From positions 1-32,374 of IMG/VR virus record IMGVR_UViG_3300034418_008733: a stretch of DNA of 32,374 bases; one strand, 5' to 3'. This stretch comes from a virus. Positions 13,650-20,834 of the stretch are shown piece after piece; within the stretch, counting starts at the first letter, position 1, and the number at the start of each line of letters is the position of its first letter. Made by a program: the position numbers and the translations under genes. The notes below the pieces were generated by a model that was not told where the DNA came from, made no database searches, and saw nothing but the letters and a program-made list of their open reading frames with translations.

Positions 13650-15093
13650 CATAGGACAATTATTTATAGAATTAGGCGTAAAAGCCGATACACAACAGAT
13701 TAATAAAGTTGATGCTGGCGTTAAGTCATTGAGAAGTAACTTATTGCTAGTTTCTGCTGCTTTTACTGGTGCGGTAGTTGCTTTAGATAGATTTGTTAAT
13801 AGCGCACTAAAAGGCGTTGTTTCTCTTCAAAATCTTAATGCTCAAACAGGATTATCAATCCAAAAACTCCAGCAATTCCAACAAGCAGGGCAATTATCTA
13901 ATCTTGCATTAAGCGCAGATCAAATAGCCCAGTCAATAGGTAATGTACAAAAGAACATAGCAGCCATAAGAATTGGTCAAGGTGATATTTCACCTTTTCA
14001 ATTACTAGGTGTTGATGTAGCTGGTCAAGATGCTTTTGGTGTAATAGAGCAATTAAGAGGAGCTATACAAGGTTTAGACCCTGCAACAGCCACTAATCTA
14101 ATTAGTCAAATAGGATTATCACCAGACTTTATTAATATTCTTAGATTGAGTAGAAAGGAATTTGAGCTATTAAGTGAGAACACTTTTTTAAATCCAAAAC
14201 AAAGAGCTGACATTGACAAGGTAGGAACATCAATTAAAGCCCTGCAATTAAGATTTAAAGCTTTAAAAGATCAAGCAGTAGCAAAGATTGCGCCAGAACT
14301 AAATAAATTAGTTCAACAATTCTTTAAATGGATGAAAGATAACGGTAAAGCCATTATTGAGGTCATTGCAGGGATGGCGAGAGGATTTGCCAAGTTTGCA
14401 CAAGCAATAGGAAATGCCTTTAGTCTAGTGACTCAATTTATTGATGGTTTGGTAGGAATGGAAAGAGGCATTAAAATATTAGCTGGTGCTTTTACAATCT
14501 TAACCTTGAGTTTTTCACCATTCTTGGCAGGTTTGGCGGCTATTATTCTTTTGTTAGACGATATAGCAGTTTTTAGAGCTGGTGGCGATAGTGTTATTGG
14601 TGAACTTGTAAAAGCTTTTGAAGATTTACCAGACTTTGCAAAGATACTAGGAATAGGAGCAGGAGGAGCAACACTTTTGACATTCCTCGGTAGTTTGACA
14701 AAGGCACTAGGAGCTTTAGCAATTCCTGCTGCTGCTTTAGCAATTCCTTTGGCTTCGGTGGTTGCTTCTCTAACATTCCTTGCAAATGCGCCAGAATTTG
14801 GCAAGAAGATAGCAGAAGCTATTGATAAAACAGAAGGTGGTCAAAAACTAGGAGATGCTTTATTAGACATAAGAGATACCACTAGAACAGGAGGAATAGG
14901 GGCAGGTCTTGCAATTGGTGGATTACGTGCGGCAGAGGCATTAACAGGAATCAATATAAACAACAATAATACATACAATATAAATGGATTAAATGCTCAA
15001 GAAATAGGTGGCGAGGTTCAAAGGTCGCAAAAAGTAATTAATCAAGAGGCTTTAAACAGGGTGCAGGCTTCACAAGGCAATAGTGCTAAATAG
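13642..15093 (+). CDS. Tape measure protein (short)
   Basis: Determines tail length and is extruded through the tube on infection. The 483-residue protein has the typical N-terminal segment (LFIELGVKADTQQINKVDAGVKSLR), long amphipathic helices, a Gln-rich part (IQKLQQFQQAGQ), and in the second half hydrophobic segments (about 275-310 and 335-380) that could insert in membrane. Near the end is an Asn-rich INNNNTYNINGL stretch seen in many tape measures. At about 0.15 nm per residue the tail would be only around 70 nm, short for a myovirus. The long minus-strand frames here are shadows. Confidence 0.85.
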   Translation: MASIGQLFIELGVKADTQQINKVDAGVKSLRSNLLLVSAAFTGAVVALDRFVNSALKGVVSLQNLNAQTGLSIQKLQQFQQAGQLSNLALSADQIAQSIGNVQKNIAAIRIGQGDISPFQLLGVDVAGQDAFGVIEQLRGAIQGLDPATATNLISQIGLSPDFINILRLSRKEFELLSENTFLNPKQRADIDKVGTSIKALQLRFKALKDQAVAKIAPELNKLVQQFFKWMKDNGKAIIEVIAGMARGFAKFAQAIGNAFSLVTQFIDGLVGMERGIKILAGAFTILTLSFSPFLAGLAAIILLLDDIAVFRAGGDSVIGELVKAFEDLPDFAKILGIGAGGATLLTFLGSLTKALGALAIPAAALAIPLASVVASLTFLANAPEFGKKIAEAIDKTEGGQKLGDALLDIRDTTRTGGIGAGLAIGGLRAAEALTGININNNNTYNINGLNAQEIGGEVQRSQKVINQEALNRVQASQGNSAK

Positions 15094-15403
15094 TATTAAA
15101 TTGTAAAGAAGTGATGGGATCAATACAATAATATTCTACTACACCAGTTTTGATGTCAGTCAAGATCATACATTCTATGTTTGCGGCATTAGTGCATCTT
15201 GATATAGAGATAAAAGCATTCTTTTTGTTTGGTTTAGTGTGTACGGAGCATGTTAATTGTGATTTAAAGACATAAGATCGTATATTATTATCCATAGGAT
15301 TCCCACTAGCTTTAAAGGCTTTATCCCAAAGGGTGTTTGGAGTGGCAAAAGAACCATTGCAATAAAAAGTAAAAAATAATAAAGTTATAAGTAATTTCTT
15401 CAT
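15086..15403 (-). CDS. Secreted four-cysteine protein, minus-strand cargo gene
   Basis: Encodes 105 residues with a clear signal peptide: MKK, a hydrophobic core (LLITLLFFTFYC) and a probable cleavage site after residue 20 (SFA). The mature part has four cysteines (52, 70, 78, 93), compatible with two disulphides in the periplasm or outside the cell. The gene is antisense to the late operon and has its own promoter (15464-15436). Its end overlaps the tape-measure end by 8 nt. This is the typical arrangement of a moron or lysogenic-conversion gene. No family is recognised, so function (surface change, exclusion, effector) is open. Confidence 0.75.
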   Translation of the reverse strand: MKKLLITLLFFTFYCNGSFATPNTLWDKAFKASGNPMDNNIRSYVFKSQLTCSVHTKPNKKNAFISISRCTNAANIECMILTDIKTGVVEYYCIDPITSLQFNTI

Positions 15404-15435
15404 TTTTGTTTTTTATTTAAATTAATAACAATTAC

Positions 15436-15488
15436 ATTATTAGACTGGAATTTATAAAAGTCAAATAAAATGTAAAAACTTTTTACAT
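15436..15488 (-). promoter_or_regulatory. Minus promoter with adjacent perfect palindrome
   Basis: On the minus strand, TTGACT (15464-15459), a 17-bp spacer and AATAAT (15441-15436, five of six consensus bases) form a good promoter for the secreted-protein gene, giving a leader of about 25 nt. Just upstream, 15470-15488 is the perfect 9+1+9 palindrome ATGTAAAAACTTTTTACAT. It lies nine bases before the plus-strand ATG at 15498, so one bound protein could influence both directions. Confidence 0.6.
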
Positions 15489-15497
15489 TATTAAATT

Positions 15498-16286
15498 ATG
15501 AGTAAAGATTTTAATGCACTAGAAACGGCAGAAATAACCAACAATCTAGTTAATAGATATATTGTCTCACCAGTGGTAAACTTAGGTATTGCAGGCTTTG
15601 AGTTTGATATATTTGAAGAACATAAATCAGAGTTACAAGCTGAAATAACAGATCACTTCGTAGAAGATAATTCCACAAGACAAGATCACATAGCTATTAA
15701 GCCAGAAAGATTTACATTGCGTGGTTTTGTTGGTGAATTGGTCGATAGGCAGGCAGGTGCTAAATCAGAAATAACAGAGCTTGCGGAGAAACTAACTATA
15801 ATTAATAGTTATATTCCAATAGTAACAAGCTTTGCAAAGCAACTAAATGATACTATTGAGGCTAATAAAGTAAGCGTTGTTGATTCAGTTGATGAAACAA
15901 TAGGGACTGGCGTTGATTTATTTCAAGCATATAAAGAATTAAACCCACCAGATACATTGCAAGCCAAGGGTTATAACTTTTTTCAAGCCTTATTTAGAGC
16001 TAAACAACTTGTATCAGTAGAAACCCCCTTTGGCTTCAAAAGTGATTATGCTATTGAAAATGTAATTGCTACGCAGGGAGATAATAAATATATATCAGAA
16101 TTTTCAGTTGTATTGAAGGAGTTTAGGACAACAACAACTGAATTAGTTGATTTTGATGTTAAGAAAACACAAGGCAGATTAACAAACCAAAAAGCAGAAG
16201 AATTAGATCAAGGAACAGCTAACGGAGTTCAAAGAAAGGCTTCATTATTTTTTCAGATTAAAGAGAAAGTTATAAATTTCTTTTGA
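15498..16286 (+). CDS. Baseplate protein with Dit-like N-terminal domain
   Basis: A 262-residue protein following the tape measure. The N-terminal region contains KSELQAEITDHFVEDNS, then RQDHIAIKPERFTLRGFVGEL, the pattern of Dit-like domains ('S-x-I-T-D-H-x-V-E-D ... D-H-I ... P') found in baseplate hub-associated proteins. The C-terminal half includes VETPFGFKSDYAIENVIA and EFSVVLKEFRTTTTELVDFD. It probably links tube and baseplate. Transcription seems to restart before it because a minus-strand gene separates it from the tape measure, although no plus promoter of consensus type is visible. Confidence 0.75.
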   Translation: MSKDFNALETAEITNNLVNRYIVSPVVNLGIAGFEFDIFEEHKSELQAEITDHFVEDNSTRQDHIAIKPERFTLRGFVGELVDRQAGAKSEITELAEKLTIINSYIPIVTSFAKQLNDTIEANKVSVVDSVDETIGTGVDLFQAYKELNPPDTLQAKGYNFFQALFRAKQLVSVETPFGFKSDYAIENVIATQGDNKYISEFSVVLKEFRTTTTELVDFDVKKTQGRLTNQKAEELDQGTANGVQRKASLFFQIKEKVINFF

Positions 16287-16340
16287 CCAAATAAAAAGCT
16301 TACAAACGCTGAAACCTTGGACAGTAAAGCGTTTGTAAGC
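16287..16340 (-). terminator. Strong intrinsic terminator reading on the minus strand
   Basis: GCTTACAAACGCT (16298-16310) pairs perfectly with AGCGTTTGTAAGC (16328-16340) across a 17-nt loop. On the minus strand the 13-bp stem is followed by TTTTTATTT, the U-run of a Rho-independent terminator. On the plus strand the stem is followed by CATCAAT, so it does not look like a plus-strand terminator for the preceding baseplate gene. Confidence 0.65.
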
Positions 16341-16373
16341 CATCAATCTATTAATCAAAAATCAATAAATATT
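16289..16373 (-). ncRNA. Candidate small RNA between baseplate genes
   Basis: A minus-strand promoter (16408-16380) and a minus-strand intrinsic terminator (stem 16340-16298) enclose about 85 nt with no start codon leading to a meaningful frame. The predicted transcript would be an AT-rich leader of about 33 nt followed by the long terminator hairpin. The tail end would be antisense to the region just after the stop of the upstream baseplate gene. It may be an sRNA, or the terminator may simply block antisense transcription. Confidence 0.4.
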
Positions 16374-16379
16374 AAGAAA

Positions 16380-16408
16380 ATGTTAAGTAATTATAAAAAT
16401 AAAGTCAA
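16380..16408 (-). promoter_or_regulatory. Minus-strand promoter upstream of the candidate small RNA
   Basis: TTGACT (16408-16403), a 17-bp spacer and TAACAT (16385-16380) on the minus strand. The -35 borders the GTG start of the plus-strand plug gene. The same TTGAC(T/A) element in the same orientation lies upstream of the two minus-strand cargo genes, but no palindrome accompanies this one. Confidence 0.45.
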
Positions 16409-16750
16409 GTGAAACAGATAACAGAAATATCACAAGATCCAAAACAACGCTTTAATATAATAACAGAAGACAATCAGAACTTTGAACTAAGGCTAGAATA
16501 TAGCGACCAGCAACAAGGTTGGTTCTATGGTATAACTTTTGGCGACTTTATCCTAAATGGTGCAAGATTAGTTACTGGTGTGAATATTTTAAGGAGTTAT
16601 CAAAATGTTATTCCTTTTGGTATTAGTATTTTAACAGATGATTTAAGCGAGCCATTATTTATTGATGACTTTTCAACTGAAAGGGTAGAAATGCTATTAC
16701 TCACGCAAGAAGAAGTTGAGCAAGTAGAAACTGATTTTTATAATAAATGA
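16409..16750 (+). CDS. Baseplate plug-like protein (Pam3 gp18 type)
   Basis: A 113-residue protein whose pattern (FNIITEDNQNFELRLEYS, GWFYGITFGDFILNGARLV, NVIPFGISI, FIDDFSTERVEMLLLTQEEVE) fits the family of small beta-rich baseplate plug proteins described in contractile cyanophage Pam3. It would close the tube end within the hub. The GTG start at 16409 is used because no ATG precedes the conserved FNII segment. The stop overlaps the hub gene by 4 nt. Confidence 0.75.
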   Translation: MKQITEISQDPKQRFNIITEDNQNFELRLEYSDQQQGWFYGITFGDFILNGARLVTGVNILRSYQNVIPFGISILTDDLSEPLFIDDFSTERVEMLLLTQEEVEQVETDFYNK

Positions 16751-17745
16751 AATTCCAAAGAAGATATAAATTAACAGTTGAGATAACTAAACGCAGAGAG
16801 CTAACGGAAGCGATAGGGCCAGCATTGCCAGATCCTACATTTATTGGCCCAAAGCCTTCAACGGCACAGACCACAACTCAAGCTATTGAGATAAGAAGCC
16901 CCTTAACTCTTGAACTAGATATAGCTAGAAGCACGCAAAGCAGTTTAAATAGTGCGACTTTTAGGGTTTATAATCTAAGTGAAACCAATAGAAGCCTTAT
17001 TTTTCAAAATAGATTTAGCATTAATGATGTATCAGGTAATAGAAAAAAAGTTATTTTACAAGCTGGCTATGAAACAGCATTAAATAGAGATGATGACTTA
17101 TCAACTATATTTGTAGGCAATTTACTTGAAGCTTATTCTTATAGGCAGGGTTCAGATGTTATAACCTATATTAACGCCCAAGACGGGGCTTTAGGTGCTT
17201 ATAATTCAAATATAAATCAAACCATAAGAGGAGGTACAAGCTTTAGGGATATAGCTAAAATAATAATAGGAGGAATAACAGGAATAACAGAGGGTAAAGT
17301 GGGCGATATTCAAGGAGTTTCAAAAACATCAACCGCATTAAATGGAAATAATTTTTATTTACTGAAAAAGAATTACAGAGAGGAGGTTTTTATTGATCTT
17401 GAGAAAATTAATGTTTTAAACGAGAATGAATATATAAAAACAACAAATGAATATATAAAAACAACAGGCGGAAAAGTGCCGCTAATAAATACTGATACTG
17501 GATTGCTAGGAACGCCACAGCGACAAGGCACAGACTTAGTTATGGATGTTATTTTTGAGCCTAGATTACAAGTCGGGCAATTGGCGGAGGTACAATCAAA
17601 ATTTAACCCAAAGTTTGACGGTCAATATAAAATAATGGGCTTGAGACATAGCGGCATAATATCTGGTGCAGTAGGTGGAAAATGCACTACTTCACTAAAC
17701 TTATTCATTGGATATAAATTATTAGGAGGTTTAAAAGGAGTATGA
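16747..17745 (+). CDS. Baseplate hub protein
   Basis: A 332-residue protein forming the central baseplate hub around the spike (gp27/gpD-like role). Features include an early strand region (YKLTVEITKR), the segment LTLELDIARSTQSSLNSATFRVYNLSETNR, then FVGNLLEAYSYRQGSDVITYINAQDG, and a C-terminal LRHSGIISGAVGGKCTTSLNLFIG, all common in hub proteins. An exact 21-bp duplication at 17425-17466 gives NEYIKTTNEYIKTT inside the protein. It overlaps neighbours by 4 nt each side. Confidence 0.8.
   Translation: MKFQRRYKLTVEITKRRELTEAIGPALPDPTFIGPKPSTAQTTTQAIEIRSPLTLELDIARSTQSSLNSATFRVYNLSETNRSLIFQNRFSINDVSGNRKKVILQAGYETALNRDDDLSTIFVGNLLEAYSYRQGSDVITYINAQDGALGAYNSNINQTIRGGTSFRDIAKIIIGGITGITEGKVGDIQGVSKTSTALNGNNFYLLKKNYREEVFIDLEKINVLNENEYIKTTNEYIKTTGGKVPLINTDTGLLGTPQRQGTDLVMDVIFEPRLQVGQLAEVQSKFNPKFDGQYKIMGLRHSGIISGAVGGKCTTSLNLFIGYKLLGGLKGV
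17425..17466 (+). repeat. Exact 21-bp tandem duplication inside the hub gene
   Basis: Two identical 21-bp units (17425-17445 and 17446-17466) encode NEYIKTT twice and keep the frame. They lie in a probable loop between the hub's two strand-rich parts. Perfect identity points to a recent slippage event. Confidence 0.9.
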
Positions 17746-18440
17746 AGGGAAGAAGAACAGAACCAGATTTAGAAGATATAATGGAAGGCTTAAAAGAAGA
17801 TGTATTTTTTGAGTTTAATTGCCATAGGGTAGGTATTATAAAAGCTTTTTATCCAAGCGACCAAACCGCAGATATTAGATTGGTTGATAAATCTGTTAGA
17901 CAAACAACGGATGGGGAGGTTTTAACTAACTTTTCTTTACTTGAGAAATGCCCAGTTATTGTAAATAAAGGAATTAATGGAGGTTTAACAATTCCAATTA
18001 ATGCAGGTGATACTTGTTTAGTTTTGTTCAATGATAGAGACTTAGACAGTTGGCTAGTTGATGGATTGGTTCAACGCCCTAACACGCTAAGAACTCACGA
18101 CTTTTCAGATGCTATTTGCTTAGTAGGAATAAGAAGCCAAGTAAACCAAATTGCAGGCTATAATAACGTAGCAACGGAATTAAATTACTTAGATAATAAA
18201 ATTTCTCTTGACAATGAAAAAATAAGCTTGCTAAATTCTAGTGGTGGTTCTATTGTTATAGATGATAAGTTGGAGCTAAAAAACACAGCAGAGAATCTAA
18301 AGACTTTGGTTGATGATTTTATTACCATAGTAACTAATCTTAAAACGGTTGATCCGTTAAGTGGGGAGTTACCTATTGATGGTGCTACTTCGAGTGCCTT
18401 ATCAGCTTTATCAATTAGAGTTGGAGCTTTATTAAAATGA
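17742..18440 (+). CDS. Baseplate spike protein (Gp138-type OB domain)
   Basis: A 232-residue spike that pierces the outer membrane. The N-terminal 110 residues match the Gp138-like OB-fold pattern: CHRVGIIKAFYPSDQTADIRL, CPVIVNKGINGGLTIPINAGDTCLVLFNDRDLDSWL, then SDAICLVGIRSQ. The C-terminus has short repeated strands (KISLDNEKISLLNSSGGSIVIDDK), as in beta-helical spike tips, and a helical end. No apex metal-binding HxH motif is visible, so a separate tip protein may exist or be absent. Confidence 0.82.
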   Translation: MKGRRTEPDLEDIMEGLKEDVFFEFNCHRVGIIKAFYPSDQTADIRLVDKSVRQTTDGEVLTNFSLLEKCPVIVNKGINGGLTIPINAGDTCLVLFNDRDLDSWLVDGLVQRPNTLRTHDFSDAICLVGIRSQVNQIAGYNNVATELNYLDNKISLDNEKISLLNSSGGSIVIDDKLELKNTAENLKTLVDDFITIVTNLKTVDPLSGELPIDGATSSALSALSIRVGALLK

Positions 18441-18793
18441 TAATAAGAGCAGTAGACAGTAATAATGACTGGACGTTTGGAAAGGGCAAAGCTTCTTACA
18501 AAACAGCTCAATTAGCACTTAATCAAAATCTAAAAACAAAACTCCAAGAATGGAAAGGAGATTGTTTTTTTGATATTGATGCAGGCATTGACTGGAAAAA
18601 CAGACTAGCCAAACGATCACAAGTTACACCACTACAAACAGAGATTAGAACAGTTATATTAAAAGTTGATGGAGTTACAGAGGTTGTAAATTTAGACCTC
18701 AATTTTAATTCCAACAGCAGAAATTTAAAATTAAATTACAGCGTAAAAACTATTTACTCAACTAATACTATTAATGATAGCGTTAGTATTTAG
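18437..18793 (+). CDS. Baseplate wedge protein, gp25/gpW-like
   Basis: A 118-residue protein with the gp25-like layout: DSNNDWTFGKGKASYKTAQLALNQNLKTKLQEWKGDCFFDIDAGIDW, then PLQTEIRTVILKVDGVTEVVNLDL. These proteins act as the sheath initiator and wedge core in contractile tails. It overlaps the spike gene by 4 nt. A stable hairpin lies just after its stop. Confidence 0.85.
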   Translation: MIIRAVDSNNDWTFGKGKASYKTAQLALNQNLKTKLQEWKGDCFFDIDAGIDWKNRLAKRSQVTPLQTEIRTVILKVDGVTEVVNLDLNFNSNSRNLKLNYSVKTIYSTNTINDSVSI

Positions 18794-18799
18794 GGCGTA

Positions 18800-18817
18800 C
18801 CCACAATTTCTTGTGGG
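18800..18817. other. Short stable hairpin after the gp25-like gene
   Basis: CCCACAA and TTGTGGG pair perfectly around TTTC (a GAAA tetraloop if read on the minus strand). It begins seven bases after the stop of the gp25-like gene and is unusually GC-rich for this genome. No U-run follows on either strand, so it may be an RNA-stability or processing element rather than a standard terminator. Confidence 0.5.
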
Positions 18818-18834
18818 ATACTAGGACAAACAAC

Positions 18835-18886
18835 ATTTTACACAGGCTTTTTTATATGTCAAGTAAAATGTAAAAACTTTTTACAT
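18835..18886 (-). promoter_or_regulatory. Orphan minus promoter with perfect palindrome before the J-like gene
   Basis: TTGACA (18862-18857), a 16-bp spacer and TAAAAT (18840-18835) form a strong promoter on the minus strand. The 19-bp palindrome ATGTAAAAACTTTTTACAT at 18868-18886 is identical to that at 15470-15488 and ends two bases before the plus-strand ATG. Unlike the other two such sites, no plausible minus-strand gene follows; transcripts would run through the hairpin at 18800-18817 and into the antisense of the gp25-like gene. Confidence 0.55.
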
Positions 18887-18888
18887 AA

Positions 18889-20085
18889 ATGAGTACTTTA
18901 GATGCCACTGGTTTAACCATTGACACAATACAAGAAATAATAACGCAACTAGAAGATGGCTACAAGCTTATCTATGGCAATGATATAATCATAGATAGCA
19001 ACACGCCAGATGGACAGTTGATAAATCTTTATGCTCAAAGCGTAAGAGATTTATTAGAAGTTATACAACAAATTAATTCTGGTTTTGATATTGAGCAAGC
19101 TATCGGTGTTGTTTTAGATCAGAGAGTTTCTTTGTTGGGTATTCAAAGACAGGGTGCAACATTCACGCAGCAACAGGTACAGATTACGGTTAATAATGCA
19201 GTAACTCTTGAGGGTTTAGATGCTGATGCCAATAATCCAGATGGCACAGGCTACACCGTCGTAGATGACACAGGAACAGAATTTATTTTATTAGATACTT
19301 TCAACGCTCCAAGTGCAGGGGTTTATAATTTAACTTTTAGAGCTAAGGATTTAGGGTCAATTACCACTATTCCAAATACAATAACTAATCCAGTTACTAT
19401 TATTTTAGAAGTTACAGACATAAACAATTCAACAGGAGCTTTAGAAATTGGCTTAGATGGGGAGCTAGACGCAACTTTAAGATTAAGAGCAACTCAATCA
19501 ACAGCTAATAGAGCTAAAGGTTTTATAGATTCCTTAACTGGTAATTTACTAAATATTGATGGCGTAACAGATGCTAGAGTTTTTGAAAATTACACAGATG
19601 TAATAGATGTTGACGGAATACCAGCACATGGGATTTGGGCTATTGTTGAAGGTGGTGCAAATACGGATATAGCAGACACTATATATTTTACAAAAAATGC
19701 AGGCTGCGATATGAAAGGGGCTATTGCAATAGATATTACAACAGTCAATGGCAGTATATTTACTATTTTGTTTGATCGTCCAGCATCAAAAGAGCTTTAT
19801 ATTAGGTTTGATATTCAAAAACTAAATCCAACACAGGGTTTTGATGAGGACGGAATAAAACAATATATAACTGATAATCTATCTTTTACTATTGGTGAGT
19901 CAGCTAACACAGCGGCGATAACATGCATAGCTCAAGATGGAATTAATACAACTGGTGGTGGTGGCGTGCCTTTAAATGTTGAGATTTCTAACGATGGCAT
20001 AAATTATGTAGATTTCTTAAATACTGATACTAAAGATGAAAAGTGGATTGTTGATAATGCTAGAATAGATATAACTATATTATGA
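18889..20085 (+). CDS. Baseplate J-like wedge protein
   Basis: A 398-residue protein of the baseplate J/gp47 family that forms the wedge around the hub. The typical N-terminus is present (LTIDTIQEIITQLEDGYKLIYG, SNTPDGQLINLYAQSVRDLLEV, VLDQRVSLLGIQRQGAT), followed by a strand-rich variable domain (about 95-190) and the conserved LRLRATQSTANRAKGFIDSL region near 200-220. The end is beta-rich. It follows a 95-nt gap containing a hairpin, a minus promoter and the palindrome, and overlaps the next gene by 4 nt. Confidence 0.88.
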   Translation: MSTLDATGLTIDTIQEIITQLEDGYKLIYGNDIIIDSNTPDGQLINLYAQSVRDLLEVIQQINSGFDIEQAIGVVLDQRVSLLGIQRQGATFTQQQVQITVNNAVTLEGLDADANNPDGTGYTVVDDTGTEFILLDTFNAPSAGVYNLTFRAKDLGSITTIPNTITNPVTIILEVTDINNSTGALEIGLDGELDATLRLRATQSTANRAKGFIDSLTGNLLNIDGVTDARVFENYTDVIDVDGIPAHGIWAIVEGGANTDIADTIYFTKNAGCDMKGAIAIDITTVNGSIFTILFDRPASKELYIRFDIQKLNPTQGFDEDGIKQYITDNLSFTIGESANTAAITCIAQDGINTTGGGGVPLNVEISNDGINYVDFLNTDTKDEKWIVDNARIDITIL

Positions 20086-20834
20086 GTATAGACTTAAACA
20101 GTACAATAGAATATTATACTAATTTACTTATAATTCAGTATAATCAACTTGAGAAAGCTAAGGCCACTATTGATTTACATGTAAGAACTTTACTAAGTGA
20201 TAATATTGCTTCTCAAGTTCAAGATGGTTATGATTTAGAAACTGCGGTCGGTGCTCAGTTAGATGTTTTGGGCAAATATATTGGCACTGATAGATTCTTT
20301 AACACTATAGAAGCGGTTGGAGATTTTTTTGGCATGACCTCTTATGAAACGTTAGGAAGTGATACTACCGTTGGCTTTACGGATTATGCTAACTATTTAA
20401 CTGACTCGGGGGGGTTCTTAAGCTATAATTCAATATTCCAAGCAGGCGTACTGGATGATGAGGATTATAGATTTATGCTAAAGCTTAGAATCGTTCAGAA
20501 TAATTCTAACCATAGCAACGGAGAAATTGATGAGGGTCTATTTGGTTTTTTTGGTACTGATTTAATATTATCAGACACAAAAAAGATGAAAATATTTTAT
20601 TTTGTAACTGGTGCTAGTCTCAATCTGGCTGTAATAGCTTTTGGAAAGAATTTATTGCCAAGGCCAATGGGGGTTGGGTTAGGAGGATTGATAAAAAGAG
20701 ATAAAAAAATGTTTGGATTTACTAATTATAATGCAACAGCAATTCCAAGCACAATAACAGGTTTTACAAATTATACAGAAGGCTTCACTAAAGAAGGCGA
20801 GATGTTAAATTATAATAAAGTAATTAGTATATAA
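20082..20834 (+). CDS. Baseplate/tail protein, DUF2612 family (gpI-like role)
   Basis: A 250-residue protein between the J-like and fibre genes, where gpI-type proteins connect wedge and fibres. The pattern ASQVQDGYDLETAVGAQLDVLGKYIGTDR, then LDDEDYRFMLKLRIVQNNSNHSNGEIDEGLFGFFG, and later KNLLPRPMGVGL fits DUF2612. Two similar short repeats rich in Gly, Phe, Thr and Tyr (TVGFTDYANYLTDSGG and ITGFTNYTEGF) lie in the middle and at the end. One-base overlap with the fibre gene. Confidence 0.8.
   Translation: MSIDLNSTIEYYTNLLIIQYNQLEKAKATIDLHVRTLLSDNIASQVQDGYDLETAVGAQLDVLGKYIGTDRFFNTIEAVGDFFGMTSYETLGSDTTVGFTDYANYLTDSGGFLSYNSIFQAGVLDDEDYRFMLKLRIVQNNSNHSNGEIDEGLFGFFGTDLILSDTKKMKIFYFVTGASLNLAVIAFGKNLLPRPMGVGLGGLIKRDKKMFGFTNYNATAIPSTITGFTNYTEGFTKEGEMLNYNKVISI

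Noticed and set aside
14433-14804. Long minus-strand open frame inside the tape measure gene
   Set aside because: The product is low-complexity Ala/Lys/Pro and antisense to a well-supported gene; no start signal is visible.
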